Assembly: GCA_964020155.1 (NCBI GenBank)
Contig: OZ026549.1
Coordinates: 4,373,719-4,437,718, forward strand
Origin: Chondrilla cf. caribensis
Lineage: Eukaryota; Porifera; Demospongiae; Chondrillida; Chondrillidae
DNA: 64,000 nucleotides
Direction: 5' to 3'
Position 1 is the stretch's first letter, and every line of letters starts with the position of its first letter. This document shows positions 55,218-64,000 of this stretch, one piece after another. The translations under genes and the position numbers were made by a program. Below the pieces are notes generated by a model, which did no database searches, was not told the DNA's origin, and saw only the letters and a program-made list of their open reading frames with translations.

Positions 55218-55496
55218 TAGTCAGGCGTACGTAGCCGACCCTTGATCCGCCATTTTATTTTGTTGGGGCGGAGAAAGGGGTCTTGGAACTTTTTACTAAA
55301 GCCTGTCGTGAGTCTGCCAAAAACGTTGTTTCTTTCTAGTATGATAGATGCTTCCCAATGTGGATTTTTCAGTGATGTGAAGCATGTTTTAAGTTTGCTA
55401 AAAGCAATATTACAGTTGACTGCTGCGATGTCCCTAGACCCTTTCTCCGCCCCAACAAAGTAAAATGGCGGATCGAGGGTCGGCTACGCCAGACTA
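55218..55496. mobile_element. Long MITE, TAGTCTGG family (279 bp)
   Basis: Inverted ends: TAGTCAGGCGTACGTAGCCG at the left and its close inverse ending GGCTACGCCAGACTA at the right, continuing through GATCCGCCATTTTA and GTTGGGGCGGAGAAAGGG. The unpaired centre is about 150 bp. Its ends match the 77-bp element at 26216. It sits about 260 bp upstream of the PHR start. Confidence 0.8.
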
Positions 55497-55752
55497 CGTG
55501 CCTTTTCTGTAGGGGATTTCACGACTTCCGTCAGAAGCGGGGATACCCACGTGTACGAATCAAGCACGTGACCTATTTGTCCGGAAAATTCAGGATAATA
55601 ACGTTTACGAGTACCTGATTCATCCTCCATAAGGAATTTAGATAGAAGTTTCTTTGAAAGAAGAAGGTAACGACTTTAAACAAAGTCACTGAAGCTCAGT
55701 TTGGGAATTTCCGTTCAGCCTAAAGCACTTGAGCTAGGGCTGTTGTGGAAGA

Positions 55753-57918
55753 ATGGCCGCGCAGGCCGAAGAGTCCTTCATTTTCAGCAAATTAGTTGAA
55801 CCACTCATTGAAGACCTTGGATTAAAGAGGTATGAGAGAAATTGGAAGTAGTATATTATGTATACGATTGGATGGGATGACACTCGTGTAATTTCCAATC
55901 TCTTTTACTTGGCGCCCATCATTCGTACATGTAACTTCCTGTCTCATGCTCTGCCTACCTCTACATGAAGATCAATGTTCTTATTTGCTTCAACTTTGCT
56001 TTTTGGTATTCAGCTTATCCGAGGCTTTCGAGAGAGCTGCTGAGAAAAAGGAATCAGGTGACAAGAAGCAAGCTGCCAAAAAGACCACCACAAAGAAGAA
56101 AGATGTACGCATATATACTGTATTAAATTAACAAGTGTATACTAGCTACCCAATGAACGTATATACTCCTTCCTACAGCAACTAGAATCTCTCCTCATTA
56201 ACATTTCCATAGGCTGTAGCATGATCTATGTTGTGGTGTTACGGCCATTTTTAGTAGTATTGCAGCCCCACCTGGGAGCAATTACTACAGTGGAACCCGT
56301 CTATAAGGACCACCAAGGGAACAAGGAAGGATGGTCTCTGTAGACGAGTGGCCTTCATATAGAGGTGTATCAGCATACTTGAAATTATGTATTGGAAGGT
56401 TCAATAGTGGTCGCTAGGGACAGGTGGCATACATATAGGTACGTACATGTAGGTTCCAATGACCTTACTTGGGGTCACCTAAAGACCACCTGTACTAAGT
56501 AACCACTAGTGAATCCCATACAAAGCATCTATTCGACTTTGTGACCCCATCACCATCTGTATATATAGACCTACTCAACAGAGACCACCCCCCTACTAAG
56601 ACTACCTGCCCGTAAAGACCACCTCTACAGCGACTGCCCACCTACTAAGACTACCTGCCCATAAAGACCACCTCTACAGCGACTGCCCACCTACTAAGAC
56701 TACCTGCCCATAAAGACCACCTCTACAGCGACTGCCCACCTACTAAGACTACCTGCCCATAAAGACCACCTCTACAGCGACTGCCCACCTACTAAGACTA
56801 CCTGCCCATAAAGACCACCTCTACAGCGACTGCCCACCTACTAAGACTACCTGCCCATAAAGACCACCTCTACAGCGACTGCCCACCTACTAAGACTACC
56901 TGCCCATAAAGACCACCTCTACAGCGACTGCCCACCTACTAAGACTACCTGCCCATAAAGACCACCTCTACAGCGACTGCCCACCTACTAAGACTACCTG
57001 CCCATAAAGACCACCTCTACAGAGACCACCCACTTACTAAAACTACCTGCCCATATAGACCACCTCTACAGAGGCCACCTGTTTACAGAGGTCACATGTT
57101 TGGTCTCTTTAGTGGTCTTTATGGGTTCCACTATTTGTGATCGTATACATTGAGTACACGTAGGGTTTTAGTTTAGTTATTCTTTGTCTGTTGGTCCAGG
57201 AGAAGACTCTTACTGCTGAGCCGAAGTCCATCACACGTGAAGGAGAAAACTCCCTTGTTCTCCACTCCAACCCCTCAACTTTCACAATATTCAACCGAAT
57301 GAGACATCTACTGCTCCAGGAACTGCTGGTGAAGCGATACAATGATCGTCTGCTGAAGGAAGGTGGTGAGGACAGTGAGGAAGGAGAGGACATTGACGAA
57401 GAGGAGCGTGACAAGACAGAAATATCCAAGGTGTGAATGTGTACGTGTGTCAATGGCAGGCGCCTATGTGTTATTGCATCTATTGCTAGCTGTTAGTGGA
57501 ATATGGTAGAATAAAGCCATATGCTATGCCCATACAGTATCTGTACATGTATCTGTTACTGTCTGTATGTATCCTGAAAAACACCCGTATTCGCAATTAT
57601 ATGTACAGTGTCACCCGCTTAATTTGCTGCCGGTTAATAGGCCAAACCATTTGTTATGCCACAATTTTCTGACATGAATTCATCAGTATGGGAAAGGTAT
57701 ACGGGTATTGTGCCAACCGCCAAACCCATCATTCGCCATGTTTTTTTTCTCCATTAGTACTTTCAGTACGCGTTAGGTAACATTTATTGGGCTGATGGAA
57801 GATGGCTGGCAAGCGCAGAACTAATTGGTTGTAGCCTGAAGTCAAAAATTTGTACACATAATTTTTGACGTTGGACATGTGCTGTGTATACATGTACATA
57901 CGTATGTACAGCATATGG

Positions 57919-57949
<31 letters not shown>

Positions 57950-60900
57950 CGTACGTACATATGTACACACATACCTACCACTGGCCAAGATGATGTTACA
58001 AATTATGGTCACAAATCTTCTTTGAAGTCATACGTAGATCCCCAGTTCCCTTCATCCGATTGCCCTGATGTTGTTTTGTTCTTTTATTAGTATCTCATTT
58101 TTGATTGATTTGTATTGTTTTGTACATTGAGGAACCGCCATGCGGGTATTGTGCTATGTATTATGGTTATGGTGTTCCCAAAGCTCGGTTTTACCGAGAT
58201 TCTCCTGCGTTAGTAACACCGCACATTGTGAATGATCATCTGTCTCCCATGTGTGCCTCTGCTCCTGAAGTTGTGTACGTTTGTGCCCTGTTCCCTTACT
58301 CTCCTACAGATGGTATCTCTGGGAATAAAGGGGCTGTTTGAGATTGTGAAGGAGACCTGGAGGAAGTATCCAGAACTGTGTAAGAAGGCTCTCCAGGCAT
58401 TTTTCGATCTTCTCCAAGGCTTGGATCCAGAAGAGTTGAATGATGAACCAGCCGAGGTGGTCGGTAAGTGAAGTTATGATGGAATTGCATTATAGAGAAC
58501 TCTCTCGAAATACGTATGTTTATTTTATGATGAATATACGTAACTATGTACGTATGTATGTATGTATGTATGTGTCTCGTGTTATAATCGAACCTGTATA
58601 GACCACCTGTATCAAATGACCACTCTTGAACTATCCAATACATAATCTCAAGTATACTGTAACACCTCCATATGAAGACCACCTGTCTTTACAGAAGCCA
58701 ATCTTTTGTTACCCTTGGTGGTCTTTATAGACAGGTTCCACTATATGTTGACTGAATACTTGGGCTGGTCCAATGTAGTGAATTCCAGGTACAGTGGAAC
58801 TGTTCTCGATGTCAGCACAGTTACAGTGCAACACCACTGTAACTGTGCTGTGATCTGTACATGCCAGCTGGTCCCCCTGAAGAAAGTTACACTGACATCA
58901 TTTCAAACGTTGCATAAGTTTGAAGAGAATGTCTGCCTACTGTGTGAGCAGATCTAAAGTGTGAGAATTATCAATTTGTTCCTTTCGCACACTCAATGTG
59001 CACAATATGTGCATATGTACATGTGTACAGCATGTAACAGTGTTACTGTATATGTACCCCTCTTCAGATGCTCTTAACGAACTACTCACGGCGATGGTGA
59101 ACGAACCCATTGCCTCTGACAACCAGGTCAATACTGAAATTGCTAGTTTGGCGACGTCATGCCTGATCAGTTTGGTGCTGAGCCGCGGTGAACCTCACAG
59201 AATGCTAGCCACCATCAACGCTGTTTTGACTGGGCCCGAAGAACTCACCAAGGAGGTCTTGCAGGTCAGGACTCAACAAAATGGCCTCTGATGTCACATA
59301 TAGGGTCAAACGGGGCAACTTGTAGCCTTAAGCACTGAGCTATTGATGCATGCTCATATTAGGGTCATTACACTATTTGAATACACCAAGGTGTTATGTT
59401 AGCTACATTGGAGGTAGCCATTTCAAGTCACCCACTCTCCTGCGTGCCACGCATGTCGACCTTTGCATGTTACCATTGTTTGTAGTGAGGTTTGTGTACC
59501 TCACTTGGTTCTTCAGTACTTCCGTGTTCATGTGCAGGTGCTCCTCCCGGTGTTTTCAGTGCTCTTTTGCTTGTGTGTGTAGATTCCGGAGAACTTCACT
59601 GCTATCCAGCATGTGGTGCAGGCCACTCTGTTGAACGCTGTTCCCTTTGTGGACTGGTTTGAAGATGGTGTGAAGAGCTCCAGTCAAATTGACCAGTGGA
59701 GCATCAAAGGAGTGGAGGATGATGGTGAAGGTGAGGAGAGAGGGAGGGTGAAGGTGAAAGTGAGGAGAGAGGGGAGAGGTGAGTGTAAAAGTGAGGAGAG
59801 GGGTGATGGTGAAAGTGAGGATGAAGGGTGGAGGGTGATGGTGAAAGTGAGGATGAAGGGTGGAGGGTGATGGTGAAAGTGGGGATGAAAGGTGGAGGGT
59901 GATGGTGAAAGTGAGGATGAAGGGTGGAGGGTGATGGTGAAAGTGAGGATGAAGGGTGGAGGGTGATGGTGAAAGTGAAGATGAAGGGTGGAGGGTGATG
60001 ATGAAAGTGAAGATAAAGGGTGGAGGGTGATGAAAGTGAGGATGAAAGTGTAGGGTGAGGATGAAGGTGTAGGGTGAGGATGAAGGGTGGAGGGTGATGG
60101 TTGAAATGAGATGAAAACAAAGAATGATTGTGATATATGTACTTATATGAACTATATTTTTGTTTGTGTAGGGCCACGTGGTGTAGCTAGCGATGGGAAG
60201 TACTTGTATGTTCTGAGTAGCCAAGGGCTGATGAAGGTTGGAAGTGGGTACGGAGGTACAGTGAAGGGAGTTGTCTACAAGTTGAAGCCAGATTTTCTCA
60301 CAGAGGAATCCAATTGTTGGATTGGATTTGCTTCTGTAAGTGACGCTAGTTGTATTGTATAGTGTGGAAAGTGTATACTTGATACATGTATGTATACTTA
60401 TGTATGATACGTGTCAAATTCACAATGTATTAATTTCTGTGAGACGAGGTACAGATTGCAGTTCACAGGTCCTACAGGAATTACTCTGTCTTGTTGTTGT
60501 GTCATTTTAGACCCCGAATCACTTCAGTTTTACCACATTTTGTCAAATGGTTAACTTTCCAAGTGTTTCCGTTTCATAATCGTATGCACTTGCATACATG
60601 TATATATGTTTCTGGCATATATATGTATGTACACGTACAGATGTGTTAATCATTATGCATACATAATTGTTTGTACAGTGAATTCCTGTCAATCCGCCAC
60701 CACTTTATCCGCCAAACTTTTTAATCCGCTAACATTTCCCAGTACCAATATAACGTACAAGTACCAATGAATATCCCGTTAATCTGCCAAACTCGGAAAT
60801 CCACTAAATTCTTTGAAAACGAATTGTGGTGGATTAATGAGTATTCACTGTACATAATTATGTACTGTACTTATGTGTACTAAATGTGTACATACAGCGG

Positions 60901-63442
60901 GACCTGTATTAAAGACCACCTTGACACAAAGGCCACCTGTCCTAAGCGACCACTATTAAACTATCCAATACATAGTTTCAACGCTCCTCTAGCTACATGA
61001 AGACCACCTGTCTACAGAGACCATCTTTGCTTGGTCTCCTGGGTGGTCTTTGTAAACAGGTTCCACAATATTATTCACCAGACATACATACATGTACGTC
61101 CGTATGTCCCTGTAGGGCAAGCTGTACTACTACAGTGGTATGCCTGGAGAGGACGAGATTGTAGTCATCAATGCAGAGTCGCTTGAAAAAGAAGACACAA
61201 AGCAGTTGGACCGTGAGTTATCTCGTACACACGTTAAGGACTTGTTGGAGGGGAGGGAGGGATTACAGAATCCGCCCTCACGTTGTTGAAAGGCTGTGAT
61301 AATTGTTACTGCTGAAACCACGGCATGTTAATGTTAATGAATTCTAATTCCCCGGATGGACTGGAAGTCATGTGACAGGAAGTGCTATGTCAAGAGGTCC
61401 AAACCAGGCCTGCTTTGTATCATCACTTCATCTTGCTGAAGACGACTCTCGGGGTCAAAATGTCCAAGATGAAGAATCCCGACTACTTCTCATAGAGACC
61501 TCACTTTCCTGCTCATAGAGACCTCACTCTACTGCTAATAATGACCTCACTCTATTGCTCATAGAGACCTCACTCTACCTCTCATAGAGACCTCACTCTA
61601 CTGCTCATAGAGACCTCACTCTACTGCTCATAGAGACCTCACTCTACCTCTCATAGAGACCTCACTCTACTGCTCATAGAGACCTCACTCTACTGCTCAT
61701 AGAGACCTCACTCTACTGCTAATAAAGACTTCACTCTACTGCTAATAAAGACCTCACTCTACCTCTCATAGAGACCTCACTCTACTGCTAATAAAGACCT
61801 CACTCTACTGCTCATAGAGACCTCACTCTACTGCTCATAGAGACCTCACTCTACTGCTAATAAAGACCTCACTCTACTGCTAATAGAGACCTCACTTTAC
61901 TGCTCATAGAGACCTCACTCTACTGCTAATAGAGACCTCACTCTACCTCTCATAGAGACCTCACTCTACTGCTAATAGAGACCTCACTCTACTGCTAATA
62001 AAGACTTCACTCTACTGCTAATAAAGACCTCACTCTACTGCTAATAGAGACCTCACTCTACTGCTAGCTAATAGAGACCTCACTCTACCTCTCATAGAGA
62101 CCTCACTCTACCTCTCATAGAGACCTCACTCTACTGCTAATAAAGACTTCACTCTACTGCTAATAAAGACCTCACTCTACTGCTAATAGAGACCTCACTC
62201 TACTGCTAGCTAATAGAGACCTCACTCTACCTCTCATAGAGACCTCACTCTACTGCTAATAGAGACCTTACTCCAACATTTATGAAAACCTTATTCAACT
62301 CCATAGGCATAGATTCCTTCCTTCACTTGTTGTTTGGTGTGTTTGCATTTTGTAGCTGATTCTCTTGGGCCACAGACACTGCTGGCATTTGGTGACAAAC
62401 TTGCTCAGATCGTAGGCAGAAAAGATGTAAGTCTGAACTGAAGTGTGTCTATCCTGTTTGTACTGTACTGTGTAGTCACCGGTGTGTGGTCACCGGTGTG
62501 TATTCACTGGTGTGTTACTGTAGTCACCAGTGTACAGTCACCTGTGTGTAGTCACTGGTATGTACAGTATGCGTATACTGTAGTCACCAGTGTGTAGTCA
62601 CTGGTGTGTATGCGTGTACTGTAGTCACCAGTGTGTAGTCACCTGTGTGTAGTTACTGGTGTGTATGCATATTCTGTAGTCACATATGGAAGTTTTCTAG
62701 CGTTATTTACCAATGTATAGTACACATTGCTGCCGCTACATCTCACTGTATTCGTACTGTATAGGGAGCCTTCGTGTATCGCGAGTTTGACTCCTCCTCC
62801 TCGCCGCTGGTGTGCACGAGGGAGAGACAGCTGGACTATCAACAGAGAAGCATCGTCATTCACGGGACGAGTGAAGTTCTTGGAGACAAGGAGATCAAAC
62901 CAAGTCTAGGTGGGCTCCACAAAGGGCAGACCTGTATACATGTAGTTTCAGCACCACACACAGTGGAATCTGTATGAAAGACCACCTTTACACAAAGAGA
63001 ACCTCTCCTAAGTGACCACTACTGAAATATCCAAGACATATTACATAATCCAGTACATACATACATACATATGTGCATGTACGTTGCATGTACCGTAATA
63101 TAAGTAGTACATGCATGCATGTACATTGTATGTACTGTAGTTTGAGTAGTACGTACATGCATACATACATACATACCAATGTATGTACCCCCATACTGTG
63201 TAAGAGTAGATTTATGCATGTCATTGTGTGTATGTGTCCGTAACAGTCATGCCAGGCGTCAGCAGCAGCAGCAGCGAATCTTCAAAGTTGAAAGACGTCA
63301 AGATCTGCTCAAACGGAGAACACAAGTTCAGTGAGAGCCAGGTGGACCACCCTTGTCGCAACTGCACCGTTTGTGGACACTGTACTGGTTACGGACCCTC
63401 CTGTATTGCCACCAAAGGTACCTGGGACAGGATACCCGGAAA
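55753..63442 (+). CDS. MYCBP2: MYCBP2/Highwire/RPM-1 (PHR) E3 ubiquitin ligase, N-terminal part (3' end outside window)
   Basis: PHR proteins are giant RING-type E3 ligases that regulate synapse and axon development in animals. Exons: 55753-55829, 56014-56104, 57200-57430, 58310-58463, 59068-59264, 59583-59724, 60172-60335, 61116-61212, 62356-62426, 62765-62909, 63247-63442 (phase 2 exit). All phases fit, giving about 521 residues so far. Seen: a Lys-rich linker (KKTTTKKKD), then LVLHSNPSTFTIFNRMRH, GIKGLFEIVKETWRKYPELC, ALNELLTAM, WFEDGVKSSSQIDQW, KVGSGYGGTVKG, CWIGFASGKLYYY, and the Cys-rich CRNCTVCGHCTGYGPSC. Order and spacing follow the human N-terminus. Odd: the section between the GAFVYREF exon and the CTGYG exon, where the human protein has RCC1-like repeats, is only about 40 residues of Ser-rich sequence. 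The start is in a good context (GAAGAATGG) and opens with MAAQAEESFIFSK. Confidence 0.92.
56286..57133. mobile_element. pogo-like MITE expanded by an internal minisatellite (PHR intron 2)
   Basis: Begins TACAGTGGAACCCGTCTATA and ends with the inverse, GGTCTTTATGGGTTCCACTA. Related intact copies at 58583 and 60893 are 163-178 bp, so this ~850-bp copy has grown by repeating an inner 49-bp unit. Confidence 0.85.
56598..57060. repeat. 49-bp minisatellite inside the MITE
   Basis: About nine tandem units (starts near 56598, 56647, 56696 and every 49 bases on), each with AAGACTACCTGCCCATAAAG and ACCACCTCTACAGCGACTG. The units are nearly identical. The unit derives from the MITE's own inner sequence (AAAGACCACCT). 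Confidence 0.95.
57601..57740. mobile_element. Possible MITE fragment in PHR intron 3
   Basis: TACAGTGTCACCCGCTTAAT with TGCCGGTTAATAGGCCAAAC resembles the left part of the TACAGTGAATTCC family at 60674. A right end was not identified. Confidence 0.35.
57917..57946. repeat. (AT)n microsatellite in PHR intron 3
   Basis: About 28 bp of AT repeats flanked by TACGTA-rich sequence. Confidence 0.9.
58583..58745. mobile_element. pogo-like MITE in PHR intron 4
   Basis: Left AATCGAACCTGTATAGACCACC, right GGTCTTTATAGACAGGTTCCAC; inner ACCACTCTTGAACTATCCAA. Same family as 56286 and 60893. Confidence 0.8.
58813..58850. repeat. Perfect hairpin, 16-bp stem, 6-base loop (PHR intron 4)
   Basis: CAGCACAGTTACAGTG, loop CAACAC, CACTGTAACTGTGCTG. 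The stem is exact. Too short for a typical animal pre-miRNA unless the stem extends imperfectly, which I do not see clearly. Confidence 0.85.
59735..60105. repeat. ~31-bp purine-rich minisatellite in PHR intron 6
   Basis: Repeats of GATGGTGAAAGTGAGGATGA and AGGGTGGAGGGT. The array starts within about ten bases of the exon 6 donor, so many GTGAGG/GTGAAG donor-like sites follow the true one. Minus-strand frames here (Pro/His/Ser-rich) are artefacts of the repeat. Confidence 0.9.
60674..60852. mobile_element. MITE, second TACAGTG family (PHR intron 7)
   Basis: TACAGTGAATTCCTGTCAATCC at the left; the right end is the inverse of TACAGTGAATACTCATTAATCC. Inner repeats of AATCCGCCA/AATCTGCCA. About 179 bp. 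Confidence 0.8.
60893..61070. mobile_element. pogo-like MITE in PHR intron 7
   Basis: TACAGCGGGACCTGTATTAAAG at the left, GGTCTTTGTAAACAGGTTCCAC at the right; inner ACCACTATTAAACTATCCAA as in the copy at 58583. Ends about 45 bp before exon 8. Confidence 0.8.
61483..62275. repeat. 23-bp minisatellite in PHR intron 8
   Basis: About 34 copies of a 23-bp unit (ATAGAGACCTCACTCTACTG) with two main variants, CTGCTAATA and CCTCTCATA. The pattern of variants suggests blocks copied together. No spacers, so not CRISPR. Confidence 0.95.
62473..62690. repeat. Degenerate GTAGTCACNGGTGT repeat in PHR intron 9
   Basis: Irregular copies of a 15-30 base motif (TGTAGTCACCAGTGTGTAG) fill most of this short intron. 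Confidence 0.8.
62959..63055. mobile_element. Truncated pogo-like MITE in PHR intron 10
   Basis: Left end CACAGTGGAATCTGTATGAAAG, then ACCACTACTGAAATATCCAA; the right half is missing and replaced by CATACATA repeats. Confidence 0.7.
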
Positions 63443-64000
63443 GTGAGTCTGTGGGCCACACTTATAGTTGACGATGATTATGTACATATCCATATGTACG
63501 TACTTATGCTCATATATATGATATATGTGTTTGTATTCTTTTGTGTAGACGTATCAAAGAGAAAAGTGTGCACATATATGTAATATGTGCATGCTTCCTT
63601 TGATATGTGCACACTTGCAATTGATTAATGTCAATTAGTTACCATAGCAACTGATCAATTGATTAATGTCACTTAGCTACCACAGCTCCTGCCCAGAATT
63701 ATCACAGCTGTTAAAAGTACAGTAGTTTTGTTAGTAATTCTACAATAGGGATGTGTCCTTATGTTTGCTGGAAATAATCACAGCGTAGCAATTTATTAAA
63801 ATCCACAGTAGTCTTAGTAAAGTTTAAGAGGCTTTGGCTGATGATTTCAGTTTTGTATTGTATGTGCCTGAAGAAGCTTGTGATGGGTGAAATGTTGCAC
63901 GAATGATTGATTTGTGAAAAAGAATTGTTTGAATATCACTATAGACGTGTTAAACAATAGTCCTACGACCATAAAGAAATACAACCGACATGTCTAACAG
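63443..64000. other. Start of PHR intron 11
   Basis: Begins with the donor GTGAGT. Contains a ~40-bp imperfect duplication (GATCAATTGATTAATGTCA near 63617 and 63653). No further exon was recognised before the window ends. Confidence 0.6.

Noticed and set aside
58105..58341. A 78-codon frame running into PHR exon 4
   Set aside because: It is in a different frame from the exon and has no family similarity; it looks like chance open sequence in the intron.
59556..60224. A 222-codon minus-strand frame rich in His, Pro and Ser
   Set aside because: It is produced by the 31-bp purine-rich minisatellite in PHR intron 6 and is antisense to the gene.
61483..62275. CRISPR array
   Set aside because: Repeats are directly tandem with no unique spacers, inside an intron of an animal gene.

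Overview
This is a eukaryotic window, almost certainly from an invertebrate animal. Three genes have GT-AG introns in consistent phase, and one of them is a MYCBP2/PHR-type ubiquitin ligase, a family I know from animals. A very large cadherin, short introns and many MITE-like and satellite repeats would suit a sponge or another early-branching animal, but the sequence alone does not settle the species.

Layout. (1) 1-13.1 kb, minus strand: one uninterrupted reading frame of at least 4,362 codons encodes the signal peptide and about 38-40 extracellular repeats of a giant cadherin. It runs off the left edge just after a membrane-proximal region like that of non-chordate classical or FAT-like cadherins. 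(2) 13.1-15.8 kb: non-coding, with CA/TC microsatellites and a small MITE. (3) 15.8-18.9 kb, minus: a four-exon gene for a 526-residue protein I do not recognise, with a Cys-rich N-terminal module resembling a ZAD-type zinc-binding domain. (4) 19.45-26.84 kb, minus: a complete 11-exon histidyl-tRNA synthetase gene (521 residues). It has two in-frame starts that probably give mitochondrial and cytosolic forms. Its introns hold a fragment of 18S rRNA, minisatellites and several MITEs. (5) 27-54 kb: a gene-poor repeat domain. It contains blocks of a ~187-bp satellite that switch orientation, a higher-order satellite repeat, a large inverted duplication (about 34.85-37.5 kb against 46.9-49.9 kb), several copies of a ~1.1-kb mobile element with a TATA box, a decayed non-LTR reverse transcriptase and a perfect 89-bp-arm inverted repeat around an exon-like segment. 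(6) 54-55.7 kb: MITEs and the 5' flank of the last gene. (7) 55.75 kb to the right edge, plus strand: the first 11 coding exons (about 521 residues) of a MYCBP2/Highwire/RPM-1 orthologue. It appears to lack the first RCC1-like repeats found in the vertebrate protein.

The genes do not form an operon or pathway: cell adhesion, an unknown zinc-binding protein, translation and ubiquitin signalling lie side by side. The least ordinary points are the intron-free 13-kb cadherin exon, the leaky-scanning arrangement at the synthetase start, the rRNA fragment in its intron, the ZAD-like gene, the architecture of the satellite and inverted duplication, and the shortened PHR N-terminus. Exon boundaries were read by eye from splice signals and family conservation. 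Repeat boundaries are approximate unless an inverted repeat fixes them.
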